64,000 nt of DNA from Pseudomonas jinjuensis (lineage in GTDB: Bacteria; Pseudomonadota; Gammaproteobacteria; Pseudomonadales; Pseudomonadaceae), in contig NZ_FNIJ01000003.1 in the NCBI RefSeq assembly GCF_900103845.1, forward strand, positions 62,001 through 126,000. Direction: 5' to 3'. Each line of letters opens with the position of its first letter. The stretch's first letter is position 1. Positions 11,176-19,661 of the stretch are shown here, piece by piece. The position numbers and the translations under genes are program-made. The notes under the pieces are model-generated. The model ran no database searches. It was not told the DNA's origin and saw nothing but the letters and a program-made list of their open reading frames with translations.

Positions 11176-12393
11176 TTACACCCGCGCCAGCTCCGGCAGA
11201 TCCCCGGACAGCCCCAGCGCCTGGCGCACGAACACGCCCTTGGCCTCGTGGTGCTGGTCCATCAGGCGCAGGCCGGCGTTGCGCAGCCAGCGCAGCGGCA
11301 GCGGATCGGCCTGGAACAGCCGCTCGAAGCCCTCCATCGCCGCCATCATCGCCAGGTTGTGCGGCATGCGCCGGCGCTCGTAGCGGCTCAGCACGCGCTC
11401 GTCGGCGATCGGCTCGCCGCGCTCGTAGGCGTGCAGCAGCACCTCGGCGAGGGTCGCGGCGTCGAGGAAGCCGAGGTTGACGCCCTGCCCCGCCAGCGGA
11501 TGGATGGTGTGCGCGGCGTCGCCGATCAGCGCCAGCCCCGGTTCCACGTAGCGCCTGGCGTGGCGCTGGCGCAGCGGGATGCACAGCCGCGGGTCGGCCT
11601 GCTCGATCTCGCCGAGGCGGAATTCGAAGGCATGCCCCAGGGCATCGCGGAATGCCGCGTCGTCCAGCGCCATCAGCTTTTCCGCCTGTTCCGGCGTGGT
11701 CGACCAGACGATCGAGCACCAGCGCGAATCGCCTTCGAGGCTCAGCGGCAGGAAGGCCAGCGGGCCGTCGTCGGTGAAGCGCTGCCAGGCGGTGGCCAGG
11801 TGCGGCCGGGCGCAGCGCACGCTGGTGACGATGGCGTGGTGCATATAGTCCCACTCGCGGGTGGCGCAGCCGGCCAGGCGGCGCACCGCGGAATTGGCGC
11901 CGTCGGCGGCAATCACCAGCGGCGCGCGGATTTCGCGGCCGTCGGCGAGGGTCAGCAGCCAGTCGTCGCCGGAGTGGCGCAGCTGCTCCAGGCGCGCGCC
12001 GGGCACCAGGCCGATGGTGGACTGGTGCAGGCGCTCCAGCAGCGCGTCCTGCACCACACGGTTCTCGACGATGTGGCCGAGCACCTCGGCGTGCACGCTG
12101 GCCGCGCTGAAATGGATCTGTCCGGTGCCGGAGCCGTCCCATACCTGCATCTCGCGGTAGGGTTCGCTGCGCCGGGCGAGGATGCCGTCCCACGCATGCA
12201 GGCGCTGGAGGATGCGCCGGCTGGCCTCGGACAGCGCGCTGACGCGGGGCTCGAAGGCCGCCGCGGAATCGAACGGCCTGACCCCGAGCGGCGAGCCGTC
12301 CACCAGCAGGATCTCCAGGCCGCTGCCTTCGAGGGCCAGCGCCAGGGCGCTGCCGACCATTCCCGCACCGACTATCACCAGATCCGCGTGCAT
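11176..12393 (-). CDS. ubiI: FAD-dependent ubiquinone-pathway hydroxylase (VisC/UbiI)
   Basis: 405 aa flavoprotein monooxygenase of the UbiH/UbiF/UbiI group, which hydroxylates the ubiquinone ring. The N-terminal dinucleotide fold is LVIVGAGMVGSALALAL; the second FAD motif is ALIGDAAHTIHPLAGQGVNL. AAGGA lies upstream of the start. It forms a cluster with ubiH and pepP, as around visC-ubiH-pepP in PAO1 and E. coli. The ring position is assigned by family and synteny only. Confidence 0.9.
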   Translation of the reverse strand: MHADLVIVGAGMVGSALALALEGSGLEILLVDGSPLGVRPFDSAAAFEPRVSALSEASRRILQRLHAWDGILARRSEPYREMQVWDGSGTGQIHFSAASVHAEVLGHIVENRVVQDALLERLHQSTIGLVPGARLEQLRHSGDDWLLTLADGREIRAPLVIAADGANSAVRRLAGCATREWDYMHHAIVTSVRCARPHLATAWQRFTDDGPLAFLPLSLEGDSRWCSIVWSTTPEQAEKLMALDDAAFRDALGHAFEFRLGEIEQADPRLCIPLRQRHARRYVEPGLALIGDAAHTIHPLAGQGVNLGFLDAATLAEVLLHAYERGEPIADERVLSRYERRRMPHNLAMMAAMEGFERLFQADPLPLRWLRNAGLRLMDQHHEAKGVFVRQALGLSGDLPELARV

Positions 12394-12402
12394 CTCGCTT
12401 CC

Positions 12403-12882
12403 TTATGCAGCCCGTGCCCGGGGCTTCAGCCGAACGTAGAGAGTCTTCTGCACCCGCGCCACCAGGGTGCCCTCGCCGTCGCGCACTTCCGCGTGCAGCT
12501 TCGGCAGGTACTTGTCGCCGCCGGCGGTCTGCGCGCGGATGTCGTCCAGCAGGCGCTGGTCGATGTGGAAGTCCGCGTACACCGGCCCCTTGCCGGGGCT
12601 GACGAATTCGATGTTGGCGGCCTTGTCCCAGACGATGTAGTCGCGCCCGAGGTTGTGCATCAGCATGAGCATGAAGAAGGGGTCGGTCATGCTGTACAGG
12701 CTGCCGCCGAACTGGGTGCCGACGTAGTTGCGGTTGAGCCGGCTCAGCACCATCTTCACCCGCACCTCGCGGAAGTCCGGGGCGATGTGGCGCACCCGCA
12801 CCCCGGCGCCGAGGTACGGCGGGTAGAGATTCAGGACGAAGCGGAGCAGGCGGGCCTTGCGGGCCAGTTTGCGTGCGGACAT
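12403..12882 (-). CDS. DUF4442 hotdog-fold protein
   Basis: 159 aa. A hotdog-fold thioesterase-like domain typical of DUF4442 (NRNYVGTQFGGSLYSMTDPF around residues 50-70). Related proteins act on acyl-CoA or are uncharacterised; no substrate can be inferred here. It sits between ubiH and ubiI with gaps of only 7 and 9 bp, so it is part of the same transcript, as PA5222 is in PAO1. Confidence 0.85.
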   Translation of the reverse strand: MSARKLARKARLLRFVLNLYPPYLGAGVRVRHIAPDFREVRVKMVLSRLNRNYVGTQFGGSLYSMTDPFFMLMLMHNLGRDYIVWDKAANIEFVSPGKGPVYADFHIDQRLLDDIRAQTAGGDKYLPKLHAEVRDGEGTLVARVQKTLYVRLKPRARAA

Positions 12883-12889
12883 GCGGGAC

Positions 12890-14074
12890 CTATACCGGAC
12901 GGGCGCCCAGCCCCATGGCCTGGCGGGCGAACCAGCGCTTGGCCGGCGGCAGCAGGTCGAGGCCGATCAGCCCCAGGTTGCGGCCGGCGACCAGCAGCGG
13001 CTGGGCGTTGGAGAACAGGCGGGTGACGCGATCGGAGAAGCCGACGGTCATCTGCTGGTCGAGGCGCTGGCCTTCGAGGTAGCGCTGCAGCACGGCGAAA
13101 TCGCCGGGCGGCGCCTCTTCCTGCAGCAGCCGGTCGCCCAGCGCCTGGGCATCGCGCAGGGACAGGTTGAAGCCCTGTCCGGCGATCGGATGCAGGCTGT
13201 GGGCGGCGTTGCCGAGCACCGCGAGATGCGGGCGGATCTGCTCCTCGGACTCCGCCAGGCTGAGCGGATAGGTGTAGCGCGCGCCGACCTGGCGGAACGC
13301 GCCCAGGCGGTAGCCGAAGACATCCTGCAGCTCGCGGAGGAATTCCGTATCGGACAGCTGGCGCAGGCGTTCGGCGTCCTTCGACGGGCGCGTCCAGACC
13401 AGCGCGCAGCGGTTCTCCGGCAACGGCAGCAGGGCCATCGGCCCGTGTTCGGTGAAGCGTTCGAAGGCCTGGCCGCGATGGGCTTCCGACGGCGTGAGGT
13501 TGGCGATCAGCGCGGTCTGCCCGTAGGGCGCCACGTGCACGCCGATGCCGAGCTGCTCGCGCAGGCCGGAGCGGCCGCCGTCGGCGAGGATGGCGAGGTC
13601 GCAGTCGACCTGGCTGTCGTCGTCCAGGGTCAGCCGGTAGCCGTCGCCCAGCGCCTGCATGCGGCGCACCTCGGCGGGGCAGCGCCAGGTCACCAGTTCC
13701 GCATCGAGCGCGTGCCACAGGCACTGGCCGAGCCAGGCGTTCTCCACCACGTAGCCCAGCGCCGGCACGCCCTCTTCCATCGCGGTGAGGCGCGCGGAGC
13801 CGAAGCGGCCGCGGTCGGACACGTGGATCTGGGTGATCGGCTCGGCGTGGCGCATGACCTGCTGCCAGATGCCGAGGCGCTCGTAGATCTGCCGGCTGCC
13901 GTAGGACAGCGCGGTGGAGCGGGCGTCGTAGCTCGGCTGGTAGCTGTCGCCCGGGGCGAACGGCTCGACCAGCAGGATCTTCCAGCCACGCTCGCGGGCG
14001 CGGGACTGCAGCAGCAGCGCCAGGCTGGCGCCGACCAGGCCGCCGCCGACGATGGCGATCTGCGGACGCTGCAT
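12890..14074 (-). CDS. ubiH: 2-octaprenyl-6-methoxyphenol hydroxylase
   Basis: 394 aa FAD monooxygenase of ubiquinone synthesis. IAIVGGGLVGASLALLL binds the ADP part of FAD; AVLGNAAHSLHPIAGQGFNL is the second FAD motif, with Asn where other family members have Asp, which is normal for UbiH. The pepP stop lies 1 bp upstream of this start, implying translational coupling. Confidence 0.94.
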   Translation of the reverse strand: MQRPQIAIVGGGLVGASLALLLQSRARERGWKILLVEPFAPGDSYQPSYDARSTALSYGSRQIYERLGIWQQVMRHAEPITQIHVSDRGRFGSARLTAMEEGVPALGYVVENAWLGQCLWHALDAELVTWRCPAEVRRMQALGDGYRLTLDDDSQVDCDLAILADGGRSGLREQLGIGVHVAPYGQTALIANLTPSEAHRGQAFERFTEHGPMALLPLPENRCALVWTRPSKDAERLRQLSDTEFLRELQDVFGYRLGAFRQVGARYTYPLSLAESEEQIRPHLAVLGNAAHSLHPIAGQGFNLSLRDAQALGDRLLQEEAPPGDFAVLQRYLEGQRLDQQMTVGFSDRVTRLFSNAQPLLVAGRNLGLIGLDLLPPAKRWFARQAMGLGARPV

Positions 14075-14075
14075 C

Positions 14076-15410
14076 TCAGGCGGCCCGTGCCCTGGCCGCG
14101 GCCATCAGTGCCTCGATCTCGGCGACGGTCTTCGGCACGCCATTGGTGAGCACCTCGCAGCCGCTCCTGGTCACCACCACGTCGTCCTCGATGCGCACGC
14201 CGATGCCGCGCCATTTCTTCGCCACGCTGGTGTTGTCCGGGGCGATGTAGATGCCCGGCTCGACGGTCATCGACATGCCCGGTTCGAGCACGCGCCATTC
14301 GCCGCCGACCTTGTATTCGCCGACGTCGTGCACGTCCATGCCCAGCCAGTGGCCGGCGCGGTGCATGTAGAAGGCCTTGTAGGCTTCGCTGGCGATCAGC
14401 TCGTCGACCTCGCCGCTGAGCAGGCCGAGCTTCACCAGGCCGGCGGTGATCACCCGCACGGTGGCTTCGTGGGCCTCGTTCCAGTGGCGGCCGGGGGCGA
14501 TGTAGTCGAAGGCGGCCATGTTGGCTTCCAGCACCAGTTCGTAGATCGCCTTCTGCTCGGGGCTGAAGGTGCCGTTGGCCGGGAAGGTGCGGGTGATGTC
14601 GCTGGCGTAGCAGTCGATCTCGCAGCCGGCGTCGATCAGGATCAGGTCGCCGTCCCTGATCTGCGCGTCGTTCTCGCGGTAGTGCAGGATGCAGGCGTTG
14701 CGCCCGGTGGCGACGATCGAGCCGTAGGCCGGCATCTTCGCCCCGCCCTTGCGGAACTCGTATTCCAGCTCGGCTTCCAGGTGGTATTCGAACAGCCCCG
14801 GACGGCACGCCTGCATGGCGCGCACGTGGGCGCCGGAGGAGACTTCCGCGGCGTAGCGCATCACCTTCACTTCGGCGGCGCTCTTGTACAGGCGCAGGTC
14901 GTGCAGCAGGTGGTCGAGGGCGACGAACTCGTTCGGCGGCTGCGCACCCTGGCGCGCCTTGGAGCGGATCACGTTGATCCAGTCCATCAGCCGGCGGTCG
15001 AACTCGGGGTTGGCGCCGAGGGCGTAGTAGACGCGCTCGCGGCCCTCGATCAGACCGGGGAGGATGTCGTCGATGTCGCCGATGGGGAAGGCGTCGTCGG
15101 CGCCGAAGTCCTTGATCGCGCCGTCCTGGCCGGCGCGCAGGCCGTCCCACAGCTCACGCTCGGGATCGCGCTCGCGGCAGAACAGCACATACTCGCCATG
15201 CTCGCGGCCGGGGATCAGGGCCATCACCGCTTCCGGCTCGGGGAAGCCGGTGAGGTACTGGAAGTCGCTGTCCTGGCGGTAGACGTGCTCGACATCGCGG
15301 TTGCGGATGTACATCGGCGCGGCCGGCAGGATGGCGATGCTGTCGGGCACCATCTGCTCCATCAGCGCCTTGCGCCGACGGGCATATTCCGACTTGGGGA
15401 TGCGGATCAT
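14076..15410 (-). CDS. pepP: Xaa-Pro aminopeptidase P
   Basis: 444 aa. A cytosolic metallopeptidase that removes an N-terminal residue preceding proline. The C-terminal creatinase fold shows the dimanganese ligands: Asp in LILIDAGCEIDCYASDITR, His in HRAGHWLGMDVHDVG, Glu in MTVEPGIYI and Glu in IGVRIEDDVVV. The N-terminal domain is also present. It is the second gene in ygfB-pepP-ubiH-DUF4442-ubiI. Confidence 0.96.
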   Translation of the reverse strand: MIRIPKSEYARRRKALMEQMVPDSIAILPAAPMYIRNRDVEHVYRQDSDFQYLTGFPEPEAVMALIPGREHGEYVLFCRERDPERELWDGLRAGQDGAIKDFGADDAFPIGDIDDILPGLIEGRERVYYALGANPEFDRRLMDWINVIRSKARQGAQPPNEFVALDHLLHDLRLYKSAAEVKVMRYAAEVSSGAHVRAMQACRPGLFEYHLEAELEYEFRKGGAKMPAYGSIVATGRNACILHYRENDAQIRDGDLILIDAGCEIDCYASDITRTFPANGTFSPEQKAIYELVLEANMAAFDYIAPGRHWNEAHEATVRVITAGLVKLGLLSGEVDELIASEAYKAFYMHRAGHWLGMDVHDVGEYKVGGEWRVLEPGMSMTVEPGIYIAPDNTSVAKKWRGIGVRIEDDVVVTRSGCEVLTNGVPKTVAEIEALMAAARARAA

Positions 15411-15419
15411 GCAGGAACC

Positions 15420-15974
15420 TCAGTGCAGTGAAGGCTTCGGGGCCGGCGCGGCGGGCTTGCCGAACTCGGCGAACAGCAGCAGCGGAGCGACCCGCAGGTA
15501 TTCCTGGACTTCCATGTAGTCGGTCTCGCCGTCCTCGGACTCGTCCAGCTGGCCCTGGACCTGGGCGATGGCGGCGATGTCCTGGAGCACCTCGTCGGCC
15601 TCGTCGGACAGGCTCGCCTGGCGCAGGGTCAGGCCGAAGCCGGCGAGGAAGCCCTGGCACCACTGGCCGAGGGCCGCGGCGCGCTCGGCCAGCGGCGCAT
15701 CGTCGCTGGGCAGCAGCAGGAGCACGGCCATCTCGCCGGCGGCGAAGTCCTGCTCGACCATGCCGAGCAGCCCGCCCAGCGCGGCGCCGAGGCGCTCGTC
15801 GGGCTCGCCGCCGAGCAGTTCGGCGGCGGCCTGCTGCCATTCGGCCTGGTCGAAACCGGAGCCGGCGCAGACACGTCCGAGCAGGTGGCCGTGCAGCTCG
15901 GCGGGGGAAATCGGCAGGGGCGCCTCGGCGAGCAGGGCGGCGAAAGCGGTGTAGGCAGAGCTTGGAGAGGACAT
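15420..15974 (-). CDS. YgfB/YecA family (UPF0149) protein
   Basis: 184 aa acidic all-helical protein. [18 protein letters not shown] and the [17 protein letters not shown] segment near the C-terminus are typical. In P. aeruginosa YgfB represses the alpA programmed-death and ampDh3 genes (established for that species); whether this one does is inferred. First gene of the pepP-ubi operon, divergent from the zapA group. Confidence 0.92.
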   Translation of the reverse strand: MSSPSSAYTAFAALLAEAPLPISPAELHGHLLGRVCAGSGFDQAEWQQAAAELLGGEPDERLGAALGGLLGMVEQDFAAGEMAVLLLLPSDDAPLAERAAALGQWCQGFLAGFGLTLRQASLSDEADEVLQDIAAIAQVQGQLDESEDGETDYMEVQEYLRVAPLLLFAEFGKPAAPAPKPSLH

Positions 15975-16160
15975 GGCGGAACCCGAAATAGACGGCAGGC
16001 CGGTGGAACAACCTGCTAGGCGCCATACCGGCGCTGCGAATAGAATGTGCCGAGTATCCTAGCATCGCCGGGCGCGGCAAGACCATGCGGGGCCGCCGCG
16101 TTGACCCCCTGCCCGGCCGGACCTATAAGTTCCGTTTACCCCATTGCCAAGCGAGGGCCC

Positions 16161-16370
16161 ATGGACGACGCCGACCTGCACGCGCTGATCGCCAAGTTCG
16201 ACCAGCTCCTCCAGCGCCTGGAGCAGCTCAGGGCGGAGAACCGGATGCTGCGGGCAAATGAACGGAACTGGCGCGAAGAGCGCGCGCATCTGATCGAAAA
16301 GAACGAATTGGCACGGCACAAGGTCGAAGCGATGATTTTGCGTCTGAAAGCCCTGGAGCAGGACTCATGA
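16161..16370 (+). CDS. TIGR02449 family coiled-coil protein
   Basis: 69 aa, almost entirely a heptad-rich coiled coil (FDQLLQRLEQLRAENRMLRA). It overlaps the zapA start by 4 bp (ATGA), so the two are translationally coupled. It resembles ZapB in size and form and may work with ZapA at the division ring, but that is inference. Confidence 0.88.
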   Translation: MDDADLHALIAKFDQLLQRLEQLRAENRMLRANERNWREERAHLIEKNELARHKVEAMILRLKALEQDS

Positions 16371-16681
16371 GCCAGTCGAACACCATCAACGTGCAGATTC
16401 TCGACAAGGAATACTGCATCACCTGTCCCGCCGAGGAGCGCGTCAACCTGGAAAGCGCCGCGCGCTATCTGGATGGCAAGATGCGCGAGATCCGTTCCAG
16501 CGGGAAAGTCATCGGCGCCGATCGCGTGGCGGTGATGGCCGCCCTGAACATCACCCACGACCTGCTGCACAAGCAGGCGCGCCTGGACAACGACGGCAGT
16601 TCCACCCGCGAGCGCGTGCGCGAACTGCTGGAGCGCGTCGACCGCGCCCTTAGCACCGATTCGCCGACAGGGGAAGACTGA
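16367..16681 (+). CDS. zapA: Cell division protein ZapA
   Basis: 104 aa. Binds FtsZ and promotes protofilament bundling at midcell. NTINVQILDKEYCITCPAEE at the N-terminus and the following VNLESAARYLDGKMREIR helix are typical. It precedes 6S RNA and ygfA, the order conserved across gammaproteobacteria. Confidence 0.96.
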   Translation: MSQSNTINVQILDKEYCITCPAEERVNLESAARYLDGKMREIRSSGKVIGADRVAVMAALNITHDLLHKQARLDNDGSSTRERVRELLERVDRALSTDSPTGED

Positions 16682-16701
16682 CCCTGCTTCCGGGCGTGGG
16701 G

Positions 16702-16707
16702 TATAAT
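16702..16707 (+). promoter_or_regulatory. Promoter -10 box of 6S RNA
   Basis: A perfect TATAAT 21 bp after the zapA stop and about 8 bp before the predicted 5' end of 6S RNA. Confidence 0.75.
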
Positions 16708-16714
16708 CGGCCCC

Positions 16715-16890
16715 GCTCCCTGGTGTGTTGGCCAGTCGGTGATGTCCCTGAGCCGATAACTGCAACAACGGAGGTTGCCAGTTGGGCTGGTGTGCATGTC
16801 CGCACGACGGAAAGCCTTAAAGCCTACTGCAACCGCCACCTTGAACTTTCGGGTTCAAGGGCTAACCCGACAGCGGCATCTCCGGGGAGC
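16715..16890 (+). ncRNA. ssrS: 6S RNA
   Basis: About 176 nt. The 5' GCTCCCTGG pairs with the 3' TCCGGGGAGC to close the molecule, and the interior contains the long imperfect rod with a large central bubble expected for 6S RNA. It binds sigma-70 RNA polymerase in stationary phase. Position between zapA and ygfA is diagnostic. Ends are set from the terminal pairing and may be off by a few bases. Confidence 0.93.
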
Positions 16891-16902
16891 TTCATTTCCT
16901 TC

Positions 16903-17544
16903 ATGATCCAGTCCCAAGACCTGTCCCGCGCCGCCCTGCGCCGCCTCCTGCGCGAGGCCCGCCGCGCGCTCACCCCGCACCAGCAACGCGCCGCCGCCCT
17001 AGCGCTGTACCGGCAGATGGCCCAGCACCCGCTGTTCCGCCGCGCCCGGCATATCGCCCTGTACCTGCCCAACGACGGCGAGATCGACCCGCGCCCGCTG
17101 CTGCGTGCCGCGCAGAAACGCGGCAAGGCCACCTACCTGCCGGTGCTCAGCCGCTGGCCGCAGACGCACATGACCTTCCAGCGCGTCGGCGATGGCGAGC
17201 GCTGGAAGCGCAACCGCTACAACATCCACGAACCCTTGCCGGACCGCGGCCGCCAGCGCAAGCCCTGGGCGCTGGACCTGCTGCTGGTACCACTGGTCGG
17301 ATTCGACGAACGGGGTGGCCGGCTGGGAATGGGCAAGGGCTTCTACGACCGCACCCTGGCGTACCTGGACAGGCGCAGGAATTGGCAGAAACCGACGCTT
17401 CTGGGCCTGGCCCATGAGTGTCAGAAGGTGGATCGGCTGGAGATGGCCAGCTGGGACGTGCCGATGCAGGCGACGGTGACGGATGCGGGCTGGTACGGCG
17501 AACTCGCCCCGGCGCCGCAACCCGCGCGGCGCCGGATGGAGTGA
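16903..17544 (+). CDS. ygfA: 5-formyltetrahydrofolate cyclo-ligase
   Basis: 213 aa. Converts 5-formyl-THF to 5,10-methenyl-THF with ATP. The signature RLGMGKGFYDRTLAYL (residues about 142-157) and DLLLVPLVGFDERG are present. It begins about 12 bp after 6S RNA, so it is probably expressed from the same transcript. It links functionally to the glycine cleavage genes, since 5-formyl-THF arises from one-carbon metabolism. Confidence 0.95.
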   Translation: MIQSQDLSRAALRRLLREARRALTPHQQRAAALALYRQMAQHPLFRRARHIALYLPNDGEIDPRPLLRAAQKRGKATYLPVLSRWPQTHMTFQRVGDGERWKRNRYNIHEPLPDRGRQRKPWALDLLLVPLVGFDERGGRLGMGKGFYDRTLAYLDRRRNWQKPTLLGLAHECQKVDRLEMASWDVPMQATVTDAGWYGELAPAPQPARRRME

Positions 17545-17545
17545 A

Positions 17546-17677
17546 TCAGGGCTGCTGCGAGTAGTGGGCCGGCAGCTCGGGCTGACGATCCCACAGACTC
17601 TGGGTGTAACCGGTGGTGACGACACCCAGACCGAAGATGATCACCAGTACCCACAACAAGTCAGGCTTGCGTTTCAT
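17546..17677 (-). CDS. Short single-helix membrane protein, 43 aa
   Basis: MKRKPDLLWVLVIIFGLGVV is followed by a polar tail ending HYSQQP. One N-terminal transmembrane helix with positively charged residues before it. A strong GGGGGAGG ribosome-binding site sits just upstream of the ATG. The stop is convergent with ygfA, 1 bp away. Function unknown. Confidence 0.75.
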   Translation of the reverse strand: MKRKPDLLWVLVIIFGLGVVTTGYTQSLWDRQPELPAHYSQQP

Positions 17678-17867
17678 CGATTGCCTCCCCCTTCCAGGCA
17701 AACTGTGCACGATGATGGCCGGCGGTTGGTTTTTATGTCCGTCCGGCGTACCAGGCTACGAAGCGGCGGCATTCTCCGACAATGGATGGCGTCCCGCAAT
17801 TTGCAGAGCCGACCGGTCGTCGGAGTGTGTCACCATTGAAACAGCGGCAAAAACGGAGGCAAGGATC

Positions 17868-18335
<468 letters not shown>

Positions 18336-18340
18336 GGCCA

Positions 18341-18441
18341 TTCGCGAGCAAGCTCGCTCCTACAAAAAGCCCGCCCAGGCTGTAGGAGCAACTGTCTTGG
18401 TATCTCAGCGCATTTTTGTTCGCGAGCAAGCTCGCTCCTAC
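18341..18441. repeat. Tandem REP elements with a 47-bp segment shared with position 48258
   Basis: TTCGCGAGCAAGCTCGCTCC occurs twice in the same orientation, at about 18350 and 18419. Between them, 18390-18436 matches 48258-48303 almost exactly, including the non-palindromic AACTGTCTTGGTATCTC. Confidence 0.8.
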
Positions 18442-18500
18442 GGGTGAAGCTTGGCCCCGCCCTACGTCCAACCGTTATTTCAGTGCGCGCGGGTAAACCT

Positions 18501-18525
18501 GTAGGAGCGGGCCATGCCCGCGACC
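18501..18525. repeat. REP element, TGTAGGAGCGGGCCATGCCC family
   Basis: A single TGTAGGAGCGGGCCATGCCC unit nine bases past the ABC permease stop (minus strand). Confidence 0.75.
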
Positions 18526-18533
18526 TTCCGCCC

Positions 18534-19658
18534 CTACGCCATCTGCCCGATCGTCCTGCGGAAGCGCCATAGCGCCGCGCCGAAGAACGCCGCGCCGATC
18601 CCGGCGAGCGCCAGGAACTGCGGCCAGACGATCGCCAGCCCCGCGCCCCGATAGAGGATCGCCTGGGCCAGGCTGACGAAGTGGGTGGTCGGCGCCGCCA
18701 GCATGATCTGCTGCACCAGCTCCGGCATGCTCTCCCGCGGCGTGGTGCCGCCGGAGAGGATCTGCAGCGGCAGCAGCACCAGGATGGTCAGCAGGCCGAG
18801 CTGCGGCATCGAGCGCGCCACGGTGCCGAGGAAGATGCCCATTGAGGTGGTGGCGAACAGGTGCAGCGCGGCGCCGAGCAGGAACAGCGCCAGCGAGCCG
18901 CCGAGCGGCACGGCCAGCCAGCCCTGCACCACCAGGACGAGCGAAATCGCCGCCGCCACCAGCACCACCGCGCCCATCGACCAGACCTTGGCCAGCATGA
19001 TCTCGAATGCCGACAGCGGCATCACCAGCAGGTGCTCCACCGTACCGTGCTCGCGCTCGCGGATCAGCGCGGCGCCGGTGAGGATGATCGACAGCATGGT
19101 GATCTGGTTGATCACCTCCATCACCGCGCCGAACCAGGCCTGGGTCAGGTTCGGGTTGAACTGCATGCGCACGTCCAGCCCGACCGGCATGCCCGGCTCC
19201 GCGCGATAGCGGCTGACGAACTCGCGCACCTCGGTGGCGACGATGTTCTGGATGTAGCCGGCGCCGGAGAACGCCTGGGCGGTCTGGGTGGCGTCGACGT
19301 TGACCTGGATCGCCGGCTGCCTGCCGGCCAGCACGTCGCGCTGGAAGTCCGGCGGGATGTCCAGGGTGAAGGTGTACAGGCCGGTGTCCAGGCCACGGTC
19401 CATCTGCGCCTGGTCGATCATCGCCGGCAGGCGGAAGTACGGCGGCTGGAAGGCGTTGACGATGCGCGTGGAAAGCTGCGACTGGTCCTCGTCGACCACC
19501 GCGATCGGCGCGTGGTGCAGGGTTTCCGGCAGGCCGGTGGCGGAACTGTAGATGCCCAGGGTGAAGGCCCAGAGGATCAGCGCCAGCATCGCGTAGTCGC
19601 GGCCGAGGCTGCGGAATTCCTTGATGCCGAGGTGCAGGATGTTCAGCAGGCGGCGCAC
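18534..19658 (-). CDS. ABC-2 type permease, YhhJ/YbhR-like
   Basis: 374 aa. One N-terminal helix, a large periplasmic domain (about residues 45-170) and five or six C-terminal helices, as in ABC-2 exporters. The start is GTG, preceded by AGGAGG within the end of the upstream gene. It is the third gene of the hlyD-ATPase/permease-permease exporter operon, and the C-terminal half of the upstream protein is its probable partner permease. Confidence 0.92.
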   Translation of the reverse strand: MRRLLNILHLGIKEFRSLGRDYAMLALILWAFTLGIYSSATGLPETLHHAPIAVVDEDQSQLSTRIVNAFQPPYFRLPAMIDQAQMDRGLDTGLYTFTLDIPPDFQRDVLAGRQPAIQVNVDATQTAQAFSGAGYIQNIVATEVREFVSRYRAEPGMPVGLDVRMQFNPNLTQAWFGAVMEVINQITMLSIILTGAALIREREHGTVEHLLVMPLSAFEIMLAKVWSMGAVVLVAAAISLVLVVQGWLAVPLGGSLALFLLGAALHLFATTSMGIFLGTVARSMPQLGLLTILVLLPLQILSGGTTPRESMPELVQQIMLAAPTTHFVSLAQAILYRGAGLAIVWPQFLALAGIGAAFFGAALWRFRRTIGQMA

Positions 19659-19661
19659 GGC

